Shown here: positions 23,160-34,229 of the stretch, one piece after another | How the letters are laid out: each line of letters begins with the position of its first letter | Position numbering within the stretch: position 1 is the first letter of the stretch | Assembly: GCA_030159075.1 (NCBI GenBank) | Contig: BROG01000466.1 | Span: forward strand, 442,501-506,500 | Reading direction: 5' to 3' | Source: Atrina japonica | Lineage: Eukaryota; Mollusca; Bivalvia; Pterioida; Pinnidae | Length of the DNA: 64,000 nucleotides | Translations under genes and position numbers: made by a program | Notes under the pieces: generated by a model | Seen by the model: the letters and a program-made list of their open reading frames with translations, nothing else | Told to the model about the DNA's origin: nothing | Databases searched by the model: none

Positions 23160-23925
23160 CGAGTAAAAACTATTCACACACATATATAAATATTTATATA
23201 CAGTAAACCCTGTCATAGCGGTCACCTCTATATAAGGATTACCTGTTTATAAAGGCCAGGTTTTTTTTCAAGTCCCTTGACTGCATATTTCAACCTCCAC
23301 ATAAAAGTAAATATTTTCTGGACCCTTGGGTGGCCCCTATATACAGGTCTCGCTTTACATATATGTTTACATTCATACATATTTTTGTGTATACAGACAT
23401 ACGTATACACACTTAAATTAATTGCTTACAAACATATTAACATGCATAACATACACATTTATATATACATGTGAGATCTACACACGTACTCACAAAATGC
23501 ATTGGTACATATATACATACAGAATACAGACAAACATATGTTGATAAATAAATAAATAATAAAATATAAACATACATACGATATACCTTTAAACTAGTTA
23601 TGAAGCATTACCTACATAGATAAACAATGTCTTGTTAATCCTACTTAAACTGACAAATACATGGGGATTTCCATCATCGAGAGACGGAAGAACATTGATG
23701 TCGTACTGGTTACTTTATGAAAATTTAAGTGTTTTTATTTCCTTGTTGGTTAAAAATAGAAAGTACGAATAATAACGGAGAGAGACTGAATTTGCATATT
23801 TTTCTGTTTCTCTTGTATTTGATAAGATTTATCTATGACCCTGGTTTTTGGGTAATATGAAATCTTGTTTTCCACAAAGCAGTCCTATTATTCCGGTACA
23901 TTGTATTTACAAATATTAAATCCTC
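23160..23925. other. no recognisable gene
   Basis: Low-complexity TA-, CATA- and ACATAC-rich sequence (about 23180-23580), then unassigned AT-rich DNA. This is probably intron or flank of the DM9 gene. Confidence 0.4.
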
Positions 23926-23934
23926 ATTGATTCC

Positions 23935-24112
23935 TATGGACTAGCGGCGTTTGTTACCGGTCAACAGGGATGATTACTCCTCTATAGGACATAATCCCAG
24001 TTCTTGGTTTCAGAGGTGATTGTGTGTCCAATGTTCACCTGACACTGTGTTCTGAGCCTTTCTTTAATTAATTCTTTGGTATCTGTCGTTTTAAAATCTG
24101 ATGTTCTTATTA
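23935..24112 (+). mobile_element. Penelope-like 3' tail fragment (family B)
   Basis: Only the tail remains: TTACCGGTCAACAGGGATGA, GATAATCCCAG-type sequence and TCTTTGGTATCTGTCG. It abuts a family A copy in the opposite orientation. Confidence 0.6.
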
Positions 24113-24121
24113 TACTAAGTA

Positions 24122-24785
24122 AAATTGAATAAGTACCAATCAATAATCAAAACTCAAGTCCATTATAACAAGACGAATTATATGTGCAAATGGTCTCAAC
24201 ATGATGAACAATTACGAATCCCAAACGGGATAAGACCAGGTGTCCGGAAGGAGTCAGCGTCTTCTGCTGGCATGCCACACCCGTCGCAAATGTTCCATGG
24301 AAACCTTTCTAGTTCGATGAACGGGTCAAATTCGGTAAAAAGGTCACGTTTGGTGGTGAGATCAAGTTCGGTGAAAAGCATGATTGGTGAAACGGAGTCG
24401 CTGTCTGTGGCCGTGATCCAGAATACTATCTAATATCTCTGAGAGGGGGATTTCATAATATTTAACAAGATCCCCGTATCGACCATAAAACTTCTTAAAC
24501 AACGACCCAAAGCGTTCAACAACGTAACCTTGTGTAAGTAGTTTATTGGCTAGTCGTTTACTCTCAGAATAAAACATTCATAAGAAAACCATACCCTGGC
24601 ATAACGTATAAGTTGTGAAATGAAAACACCATACGCAGGAGAAGATGGAATATTACTACTTAGAAACGGGAAGTTTGTGATATGGAAATTGAAATCGTCT
24701 CGTTTGTCATAGAGGGATGTGTGAAGTTGACCGTCTTTTCCAACCGACAGGAGTAAATCTAGGTAAGGAGCAAATGTGTTGCTCT
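24122..24785 (-). pseudogene. Penelope-like RT C-terminal fragment (family A)
   Basis: The minus strand retains the SSNIPSSPAYGVFISQLIRY-like segment that is missing from 4125-5078, then KRLANKLLTQGYVVERF and FYGRYGDLVKYYEIPLSEIL. The tail with GTTCCATGGAAACC and CCCAAACGGGATAAGACCAG is also present. It is truncated at the 5' side, so no palm domain is left, and the frame is broken at about 24577. Confidence 0.7.
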
Positions 24786-24789
24786 CTGT

Positions 24790-25250
24790 CGTCTACCCCT
24801 GAACTAATACATTGCCAAATTTGTCCAACGTTTTACAAGTGTATGAAGTTCATCAGTGCATTTATCCTTCATGTGGGGGTATTATATTCCACTTCTTCAA
24901 CACTGCAGTCATTAAGTTGGCCAAGAGTAGTGGGACATTTCGACCGACGCTCCATGACCTTCCTGTCCAGTTATTTCTAAATATGTTCGGTTGAGAACAA
25001 ATCTGGGCTGAACAGACGCCAGTGCAGTGGGTTAACAGTATTGTTTACAACAATGACTTGACAAACTCTCTACAAGCGGCCGGTAGTTATAATTATATCG
25101 AACGGCATAGCAACATGTTGCATTTGACCAATCCAATTGTCTGACCCCTCCGAACTTACGTCAGTCGTACAATGATTGCAGAAATTCAAATTGACTACAC
25201 AAAGAGGAAAGTCAAGTGTATACTTTAAGCGTATCAAGTGGTAAGACATA
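24790..25250. other. no firm gene
   Basis: Overlapping plus-strand frames at 24717-24994 start in the retroelement and show no domain. The rest is unassigned. Confidence 0.3.
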
Positions 25251-25254
25251 GGGT

Positions 25255-26132
25255 ACATTTGTATTACAAATACTTTAATAACTAAAAAAATATATAAAGA
25301 TATACGAGGAAGTTGTTAGGAATGATCTAAGGATCATTTTGACAAAATTTCAAGGTCATGGGGTCAAAGGTCACAAGTAAATGGAAAATATGTTTTTTTT
25401 TGTTAAATTTTAGACATTTATCACTAGTTCTGCAGAACAATTGGGCCAATTTGAACCAAACTTCACAGGAAATATAACCACGTGAAGTCACATAAGGTTT
25501 GCGGAAGAAAAGTGGCTAGGACCAAATACGGCTGCAATGGGTTAATATAGAACGAATGAGTCAGCATATATTTTTGTATGCTTTGGGCTATTTTAACCTA
25601 TTATCCAATGGGCCAATTTTAACCAAACTTGGCATATAGCATCCCCATGTGAAGCAGCATAACGTTTGCGAATAAAAAGGGGCTAGGACACATAAGAGTC
25701 CTAAAAGGGGCGAAAAAGGACCAAGATTTGGTACATCTTTAAAAATCATCTCATGAACCAATTATCAGATGACTTTCAAATTTTATATGCAGTACAGTCA
25801 GTATCTAAAAAAAATTAAAGAAAACGAAATTTGTCTTCTAGGGAGCGCCTAAATATTTAAACATAGGTTACAGTTGTATACAAATGACTTAATAACTCAA
25901 AACTGATTGACTTTTTGTGTACAAAAAGATATGTGAGAAAGTTGTTAGGAATTATATAAGGATAATTTTGCCAAAATTTCAAGGTAATTGAGGTCAAGGT
26001 CACAGACACCTACGTAAACGGAAATTTTTGTCAAATTTCAGACACATTCCATTTCTTCTCAAGAACCAGTGGACTGATTTGACACGAATGTTTTCTCAGG
26101 TGAGCGTTAACGCCCATTGGGCCTCTTGTTTA
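25255..26132 (-). mobile_element. tandem-unit dispersed element (AACAAGAG class)
   Basis: Read on the minus strand it starts AACAAGAGGCCCAATGGGCG then TTAACGCTCACCTGAG, containing the hairpins GCCCA/TGGGC and GCGTTAACGC. Diverged internal units recur: a TTGTTAGGAAT...AAATTTCAAGGT block appears at about 25310-25360 and again at about 25935-25990. No protein is supported. Confidence 0.6.
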
Positions 26133-26139
26133 CTACTTA

Positions 26140-26690
26140 GATTAATATACAATAACAAAAATATAAATATACACAGGCTTAATAATAATTCTTAAATCCG
26201 TATATATTTTGTGGAAATTGCTTGAGAAACTCAGGTTTGGCATTTGATTCTTTGTATATGAATACTACACTGTACCCGACTTTATTTTCACAAAATATAT
26301 AGGAATATAAGATGTTTTATGCCTATGAAGAAATCTTATTTTATACATCAAGAACAAATATTATTTTGGTAAACATAGCTAATGCCCCTTTATGACCACG
26401 AATTATATAATAAGAGCATACTGTGTTACCTGCGCTTTTTTTTTCACTATAACACATTCAGTATCTTGATAGCTTAAACATATATATGATCATCCTGAAG
26501 ATTTATACTTAGGTATCCGAATTTTTTGTTTTTATTATTTACACAGAAAACAGGCGAGATGTTTTCACCTGGCTTCCATAGCCCCATTAAATATATGCTG
26601 GGCATTTGGAGCAAACTTACAAACAAAACTGCATTAATCTCCAACGTTGATGTATTTTCCCTTTGATACAGTTTAGCTATAATTTTAATA
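26140..26690. other. no recognisable gene
   Basis: AT-rich sequence with nothing assigned. Confidence 0.4.
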
Positions 26691-26694
26691 ACCT

Positions 26695-27223
26695 TTCAAC
26701 AACTTGGTTATACGACAAACGCGACGATTTCGGATTTCTCATCGTATTATTCGCATTTAAGTAGTAATATCGCACAATCACCTGTATTTGGCGTTAAAAT
26801 TTCACAAATTCCAGGGTGTGTTCAACATATGAACAATTCATATACAGAAGTAACTTACTCAATGACAAAGTATAGACAAAGAGGTATCGAAAATCGCGTT
26901 TGATGTCATGGTACCGAAAATTTTACGGTCGGTATAATGGTTTTGTTTGCGATTACTCTGTTTCACTAAATGAAATTTTGAATTGTCTGTTCGATAACAG
27001 TTGTTCAGAGATCTGTACCAATTAAGACGAGGATTCGTTCATCACTTCTTCATTTGTATTTGGCCTTTGGACACATGGCGGTTGTGACCTGGAATGTTAT
27101 CCCTCCATTGGCACCTTGGATCTCACCTTTCAATTTCTAGTGGTCCCTGATGTCCAATTTATACCAGATTTATATCTATATATCCTGAATATTGTTTGGT
27201 TTCTTGGAATTTGTATGTACCTC
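26695..27223 (+). mobile_element. Penelope-like 3' fragment; its end is duplicated at 47756
   Basis: Carries the YTTNATISDFSSYY-like decayed coding end, the KVTYSMTKYRQRGIENR-like block and the 3' tail. The last 286 bp (26938-27223) recur at 47756-48039 with scattered single-base indels, mainly in this left copy. Confidence 0.65.
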
Positions 27224-28055
27224 AGTAGTTATAGGCAGCTCTCCGACGCGCCATTTGAATTTTTCCGCCAGGGGGCGCTTTTTAACGGTTTTTGATGACG
27301 TCATCAGAATGCTGGCTTCTGATTGGTCAATTCAAATGGCGCGCGCCGGAGAGCCGCCTGTGACGTCATTAAACCGGAAGTGGCGTCATAACGGGAAGTG
27401 AGGTCATATCGGAAGTACGTCATACCGGAAGTGAGGTCATGTTGTCATGGCAATAAGAGAAAAGAGCCAATCGTTGAAGCTTGGAGGCGTGTCTATGACC
27501 GGAAGTGGAAGGTTGTGGGGGCGGCCATCTTGGCTAAGGAGCCAATGAGAAGCCTTCGTTACAAGAGGTTGGGGTCACGAGAGTTCACGAGGAGGTCACG
27601 TGAGTTGCGGAGAGAAGTCAACGTGGAAGAGAGAGAAGTTGGGGGGTTTTTCCAGTTTTGAGCTGAGAGGTGAATCTATTTTTAGAACCGAAAAAAAAAA
27701 ATTTGGGGGTTTTCCAGTTTTGAGCTGAGAGTGAATCTATTTTTAGAACCGAAACTTTGGGTTTTTTTTTTTTTTTTTTCCAGTATTTGAGCTAAGAGTG
27801 AATCTATTTTTAGAACCGAAACTTTTGGGGTTTTCCCAGTTTGTGAAACTCGTATAGTGGTGTGCGGCGCGACCGCGCGCGCGGCCCCCCGTGAAACTAG
27901 TTAGTTGGTGCGCCACCGTCGTTGAGAGTTGTTGTATCATGCGCATGCGCGAGAAAACGGTATGGCCGAGCCCGTAATCGTGTGAGTTAGTCGTTAAGAG
28001 TCCTGTCTTCAAGTGCGCAAGCGCGAGGAGTGGTTGTAGGCCGAGACTCGACTCA
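27224..28055. promoter_or_regulatory. CpG-rich promoter-like island
   Basis: A sharp change to GC-rich sequence. It holds a GATGACGTCATC palindrome (CRE-like), at least four CCGGAAGT (ETS-like) motifs spaced about 20 bp between 27370 and 27440, CATGCGCATGCGCG (NRF1-like) near 27940 and GTGCGCAAGCGCG near 28012. An inverted repeat with arms near 27232-27262 and 27330-27360 shares CGCCATTTGAATT. No gene start was found beside it. It could belong to the element that follows or be a captured host promoter. Confidence 0.4.
27640..27830 (+). repeat. ~65-70-bp tandem repeat x3
   Basis: Three copies of a unit with CCAGTTTTGAGCTGAGAG and GAATCTATTTTTAGAACCGA, separated by A or T homopolymers of different lengths. 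Confidence 0.85.
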
Positions 28056-28400
28056 AGCTTGTACTAAGGACTTGTAGAGTAAAATAAAAAATTCAAACAC
28101 TCATCCCCTATGCTGGTAGTGGTTTTTTCTGACGATGTGTTGACTCTTTCGAGCTTCGGATCGCAAATGAGCTCTCAGAGGTCTAACTGAACCTATACTC
28201 TAGTCATGTGACTTTTTTTTTTTTTCTATTTTTAGTGCATGGAAAATAATCTTGTCTGATCCAATAAAAAATGAAATACTCACCCTATGTTGATAGTAGT
28301 GGATTTTTCTTATGATGTTAACACCTCGAGCATTCGGATCTCATATGAGTTTTCACAAGCTGAAACTGAACCTCTCTCTAGTCACATGACTTACTATACT
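28056..28400. repeat. Polinton left inverted end, two diverged copies
   Basis: A block of about 140 bp (28080-28215) recurs as 28258-28390; both contain CACTC, TTTTTCTGA/TTATGATG and AACTGAACCT...CTAGTCA(T/C)(A/G)TGAC. The first block is mirrored at the right end. Confidence 0.65.
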
Positions 28401-28702
28401 TTAGACTTTTGGGGCTCATGGGGTGGGGGGGGGGGGGGGGGGGAAGTGAATACATCATAACATAAACATCTCATAGAGTTTGTGATACTATTTCTCCTTC
28501 TCATAGTTCCTCAATGGTGTTTTTACACCCTATAACTCTTGTACCTTTGTGTCTACTTTGTTACACTACTATGCTTACACTATAAGTAAGGTGTACACCT
28601 TATACCCAGATAAAAATACATAAACAACAAAAAAAATTTTGTTTTTATGTTTTAATGTTTTAATTTTCCCCATGAAAAAAAGGAAATCAAACTGTATTTT
28701 CG

Positions 28703-28727
28703 CAGAGGGTTGGGGCTTATCCCTCTG
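28703..28727 (-). terminator. hairpin after a Polinton gene
   Basis: A perfect 7-bp stem CAGAGGG/CCCTCTG with an 11-nt loop, about 60-80 nt beyond the last coding-like sequence of the minus-strand gene to its right. A related sequence lies at 30001-30026 after the protease stop. It may be a 3'-end signal. Confidence 0.35.
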
Positions 28728-28779
28728 GGAAAATGTACATAATTGAAAGAAAAAAAACTTAAACTGTCACTTCATTATG

Positions 28780-29640
28780 GAGACGGTGGTGCCAGTTCAC
28801 CATCAAACGATACACCGTATCCCAAAGTCGCTTCGGCTTCGGTACTGTTTTCTTTGTGCCATTGAGTAGACTCATTCCAATCTGGGCAGAGAATTTCTGT
28901 TTGTAGACGTCTCTAAATGCTTTAGGAATACTGGATTCACTCTAAAACTTTCTTCAAATTTTTCCAAAATGTTCATTTCGTTCACCGTGTCTAGAGCCTC
29001 GTCAAAGTAGTGGAAAACATCATTGTGCCGTCATCATACATCATCAGGCAGGAATGTTGCTTTTGACTCGGATGATCAATCTCACACAACCGTAACATTG
29101 AGTGTTGGCTACTTCGTACATCTTGTTTAATATGGCTTCTGCGTACACACCATGTGCCATTGACTATCAATGGATTGACTGTAGCTCTGCTCCATGTTGT
29201 TAGTTGATGTTGACGAAAATAACTAGTGTTAGTGGTCCACAAGCAAAATTTCATCTGGTTCCGTTTCAAGTCTCTGAACTGCACTGTTTTAATAGCTGAT
29301 GTGAATCACGTTGACATCCCCATCTAATGTTATTTTTAGTTGCTTGTACACAATTGTCTCTCGATCATTGTCACGGTTATACCGTAGATCTCCCAATAGA
29401 TATAGATTTTGACGTTAATGCACTACATCTTCTGTAAAGGTTTCTAATACAACATAAGCGGTCTGCCGTAAAATCTCATCATCAAACACATATGATACAC
29501 AATCCCTATAAAATATGCAGTGTTTTCACACCACGTACATAAGTATTCCAATCAGGAGTACATCGTATCTGAATTTTCATTTTTCAGCGTAATAGAGAAC
29601 AGCAGATCATCCATACAGTTGCAATCATGATTCTCTCTGT
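28780..29640 (-). pseudogene. Polinton protein, unidentified
   Basis: The minus-strand coding signal is spread over three frames: MDDLLFSITLKNENSDTMYS, DWNTYVRGVKTLHIL, FDDEILRQTAYVVLETFTED and QLKITLDGDVNVIHISY, then AVQRLETEPDEILLVDH. The pieces are in order, so this was probably one protein of about 270 residues. I do not recognise the family. It is the last gene before the left inverted end. Confidence 0.45.
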
Positions 29641-29754
29641 GTGCAACTCTGATGGGGATGTCAGTCTTATGTCCTACCCATCAGGTCACGTGATCCCCCA
29701 TGAAATCGTATCTCTGTACTTCGCTTCCCATTTCCTATGTTTTCTCTTATTTCT

Positions 29755-29890
29755 TTTCTCTCATTTCTTCTCTCTCTCTCCACATGTTCACCTTTTCTCT
29801 CATTTCTTTGTCTCTTCATCATTTCTTCTCTCTCTCCACATGTTCACCTTTCTCTTATTTCTGTTTTCTCTCTCTCATGCACCCCCCCCC
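29755..29890. repeat. TC-rich imperfect repeats
   Basis: Repeated TCTCTCTCCACATGTTCACC and TTTCTCTCATTTCT blocks. The three overlapping plus-strand frames here are composition by-products. Confidence 0.8.
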
Positions 29891-30095
29891 ACCTTTCTTT
29901 CTACTTTATATTGTTATTTAACTCATAAATAACTCATAAAAACAAGTCTATTCACTCAACATATTTATTTACCCCGCTTCACAAACTAGAAAGTAGTTCT
30001 TGGAGGATTAGGGCTTTGTCCCTCTCTAAGAATACGTACAATGATACCAAAAAGCAATATTAAATCATCAACAAAGAGTTTATTACGTCTCACTA

Positions 30096-30240
30096 CTACG
30101 GTTGAATCTTGCCCATACAGCGCGAGCAAAAGAACGTCAGCTTTTGTCCTAGATCGGTCGGTTCGGATTCCTTGGCGTAATTAAACCCATACTTGTCGTG
30201 ACTGACAGGACTGATACACGGTTGATTTAGGTACAGGTAT
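30096..30240 (-). pseudogene. C-terminal end of Polinton protease gene (split by gypsy)
   Basis: Continues the minus-strand frame that runs into the gypsy element at 39089. After the GTAT target duplication it reads LYLNQPCISPVSHDKYGFN, then YAKESEPTDLGQKLTFFC up to a TAG at 30096-30098. A related hairpin-like 3' sequence follows about 70 nt later. Confidence 0.5.
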
Positions 30241-30981
30241 TGTAAACCAACCCACAAATATCAATAACTCAAAGTTCGGTCTGTGATCGTATAGTTTTAT
30301 TCTCAGCACAGCAGAGTACAGCAATGGTAACAAATGTTTCAACAATCAGAGAGTATGGTGGTGTTCTCTCTATGCGGTTTCCCCCGCTGGGTCTCCTCTC
30401 GTTTCCAGAACTCCAGTGCTTATATACGTTTGTCAATTTTGACCCAACGCAAAAACACTAAAGTTCTAGAAGCTTATAGAGAGTTAAATGCATCTACAAT
30501 TGGGAGAATACGGGCGCCGTTATCATCAAAATCTGCCATCATGCAACCTTTGGTAAACCTTTTACACTATCATTCTTAGTACAACTTCAGTACTGTATAT
30601 TAATTATCATTAACATCAAATCTTGTTTACCAAAACTGATGATGACAGATATTTGACCTTTTAACATGGCAGCTTCAATTTGCTGCTGAAATATGTAAAG
30701 GTGTTGACAAGTTTGGTTTATCCAAAACAGTATAATTATAATAATGCTAAGTCATATTACTAAATATTATGCTGAGTAATTTTGAATTTGGAATTTTATA
30801 TCTAAATTAACTTTGGTCAAGACATATTTAACTTGACCCGAATTAGAAATCATGTAATTTTAGCTGCCCGTATTTTCCAAAGTACAAATAATAACACATC
30901 AGTATTATTTCAAGTCACACCAATTTATTTATGTATATAAATTTCCTAAAAGATTTATCTCCCGTACCTCATATTGTTACA
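30241..30981 (-). repeat. gypsy LTR (3' LTR on minus strand)
   Basis: A 741-bp LTR beginning TGTAAACCAACCC and ending CATATTGTTACA. On the minus strand it holds AATAAA (30296-30301). Its partner is 38337-39088; they differ mostly by one-base gains and losses. A purine-rich tract (minus: AAGGGATAGGGACG) lies just inside at about 30984-30997. Confidence 0.85.
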
Positions 30982-30997
30982 AACGTCCCTATCCCTT

Positions 30998-33900
30998 GAA
31001 ATTTTTACCTAAATGGTTAAAAATTTCATTCTTATAAATACTTTCCAAATTATAATTAGTTAACTTTTATAAAATTTTCCCCATTGGTGTGGCTTGAAAG
31101 TTATAAACACAATTCAATAAAGTTTTCACTAAACTAATCCATGAAATAGGAAAATAAGTTGTGACCTGGATTTTATCGATTAAACAGATTCATATCCTGG
31201 GAGTAATAACAAATTAACTTGTGACCTAGATTTTTCTCAATAATCCACTATCATTTATGACCTGGATTTTTTCAACAATTCATAAAACTCGTGATCTGGA
31301 TTAATATTAAATAAAAATGTGGACCTGGATAAAAATATCGTGACTTGGGTTGTTATAATTTCAATATATATTCATGCATTATAAAGCGATATAAACTCAG
31401 GTCAATAAGCAGAGAATTTATGCATAATTAATTCAATAATCATTGTCTCAATACAAATAAAAGTTCATTATTACAGTCCATAAAGTAAAGTTCATTATGG
31501 TTAAAGTTCATTATAACGTAATACATTTAATAATTCACTTTTTAACACTTTTAACATAATTCATGGAAATAAAATCCTCCATTCACGGAAAGTCCTCCGT
31601 CCTTATGAATATTCATGGAAGGTCCTCCATTCACGGAAAGTCCTCCGTCCTCTTGCGTAAATTCTGTTTCTTTAAATAGAATAAGGTTTTTTCGACTTCT
31701 TTAAATTATTTTCGTTTGTATTCACATTACAACTGTGATTATTACTTAAGTTCTTGTATAGTTTTCAACTATCCAATGTTAGTATCCTTAGTTACTGGTG
31801 AACTTAAAGCTGGTAATCGGGCTTCTGGATCGAAGCCAAGTGGTCTCATCCACTTCGATGTTTTCGATCGACGATTTGTTGTTATCGTTAAATTCTTGCG
31901 GTGTCACATCACCTGTTTCTGGGTCTTGATAGAGGTTTCATGATTTTATTTCATGGTTATCAAGTGTTTGTATTCCGTTTATTTCACAGAAGGAATGTAC
32001 GTCTGGATATTCATTTTTTGTAGTTTGGTTGACTGTTTTTTCATTTCTCCTTGACTATTTTGTTTCGTGTTTCTGTTTCTCTTTTATCTTGACTGTAAAG
32101 TTTTCGGTTTTCAATGTTAATTCCTGGTTTTGATCAGTTACTGGTATTAAGTCTATGTCGTATTTATCCTTAATGGTTACATACTTGCAAAGTTTCATGT
32201 CCTGGATATTCTATTGTCGTGTTTATCCTTAAGGGTACATACTGCAACAAAGTTTTCTATCTGGATATGCGTTCAGTTTTTTTGTTTCAGTTTGAATGTC
32301 TTCTTTGTATATACTAGGCTGTGTTTCCTGACCGTTGTTTCATCTTTTCTGTTATAAGATTGCGAATGTCATTATCATCTGCTGTTGACGTGTATTTATG
32401 CATCGATCGACTGTTTGTTTACTTCGGTACTCCTGGTATATGGCTGTTGGTTTCTGGTTTCTTAGAAGTCTTGAAAGATTTGGAAGACTCAACTCCTCTT
32501 TTTCCCTCACTACTTGAACCACATTAACATTAGATTATCTTTATATTTTCTTTTGACAGAAGATTCTGAATGCCTATTTCTACATTTTCTTATTATTCTT
32601 TTTTCCACATTTTACCATTATAAATTATTAAGATTGTGTTACTACTGGCACTATTGGTATGAGAAAGTATTGACCCGTTTTAACCCAAAAAAAATCATCT
32701 TCTGGCATTGGTTGCATTTCTTCTAGTTTTAGTTCATTTATCAAATTATCTAAATTAATTTCTTTTACTGGTTTCAACGTCTTAGGAATTTTAATCTTAT
32801 CATAATCGTGGGAAAATTTTGCTTATATCTCCAAAACAAACTTACTTCGTCTTTTTTATACTTATCAACTAAATGTTTTTTAAAGGATCCTTAAAATTAA
32901 AATACTTTCCTTAATAAATGTAAGGTGATTAAAGTCATTATCCCCGTTAGAAGCTTGACAATTTTGTTCCAAATGTAGGAAATGTCTAGAGGTGGTAATG
33001 TTTTCTTTAATCATTGATTCTTTATCACACATGATGATCATGAAATTTTGTAACTTTCTCAGCAATGATTAACCAATTTCCTTCTGTAACATACTGTCCT
33101 CGAGAAGAATTGCATTATTGATCAGTGTGGTCTTACAGTTTTTGTTCAATTTTTAGATCGTGTTTCTAAAAATATAGAAATCACACATTCTGTCTGTCTG
33201 TTTGAACAGTATAGATAGGACTGTCAAAAGAACAATATCTTATTGAAGGATTTGAACATTTTTCTAACTCCTGTTGAGATTAAAAGTGCAAATTGGTGTT
33301 TTCTCTTTGATTTACCGCTAAGGCCTTCTGACTCTAAGTCATTATTTGCGAGCGAGTTACCGATGGGTTCTTCATATGTGGCAATGCCAGGTTATGTATC
33401 TTATAAATTTCTAAAGCATATTTGTGGTGTCAACCAAAAGGTACTGACACAATAACTACAATGTTTTCGTCTTTTGAAATATGTAGCACAAGTCAATGTT
33501 TTTGTATAGGTCCCAAAGATCTTTTTCAGGGTCAAAAGGCAAAGCAAAACGTGGTATTCAATTGATTTTGATTGATAAAAGTAATTTGCCGAAACTGTAA
33601 AAGGTTGAATGACATGAGGGTGCGAGGCGATCGTGTCCCCAGTGATAACATATTCAATTGAATTTAGAGATATTGAATTTTGTTTTCCTGTAATTAATAT
33701 ATGTAAATTGTCTAAAACTTAAGATACTTTTCATCGTCTTACACATATTATCAAACATAAGTCAAGTTATTCTTGCACATGTTATCAAAATATATCCAAA
33801 CTATTCTCATTCAACAATTATTCTTACAACATGTTTTCAAATATATCCAAACTATTCTTATTCATGTTATCAAAAGTCGAATTTAAGACTATTAATATTT

Positions 33901-34200
33901 CTTTTGTAGGTAGGGTCTATTCGTCTACAAGTCTTTTTGAACTCTTAATTTCATTTCATTTCTGTATCTTCTGTATCCTTATTTTATTTCTTTGTTTTCT
34001 GTCTGAGTGTCTTGGTTGTGTTAACTTTTCTCTATCATCTAACTTTGTATTTCTGGTGTATCCTTTTTAATTCTGCTAAAGGAATATCATCCTCACTATC
34101 TGAGTCATCTCGAATTTGTCTAGATCTTTACAATATCTTGACTCTGATTATTTTATCAATTTCGCGTCATCTGTAGATTCTGAATCTGAGAGGTAACTAC
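30998..34200 (-). other. 3' interior of gypsy element, unassigned
   Basis: About 3.2 kb of AT-rich sequence between the integrase remnant and the 3' LTR. Coding-like pieces occur on the minus strand (for example SRGQYVTEGNWLIIAEKV near 33040-33115), but I cannot name a protein. This is the position where env or an extra ORF would lie. Confidence 0.4.
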
Positions 34201-34229
34201 ATATGTTGATTTTCTTATCGTGTCTATTT

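Noticed and set aside
27398..27661. 87-codon plus-strand frame in the CpG island
   Set aside because: Its first part is the repeated CCGGAAGT unit, and the composition is driven by GC content.
29627..29932. 101-codon plus-strand frame rich in Ser, Leu and Phe
   Set aside because: It comes from TC-rich repeats, and the frames in all three phases are open.
30998..34200. An envelope gene in the nested gypsy element
   Set aside because: Coding-like pieces exist on the minus strand, but I saw no signal peptide, membrane anchor or conserved motif that I could stand behind.
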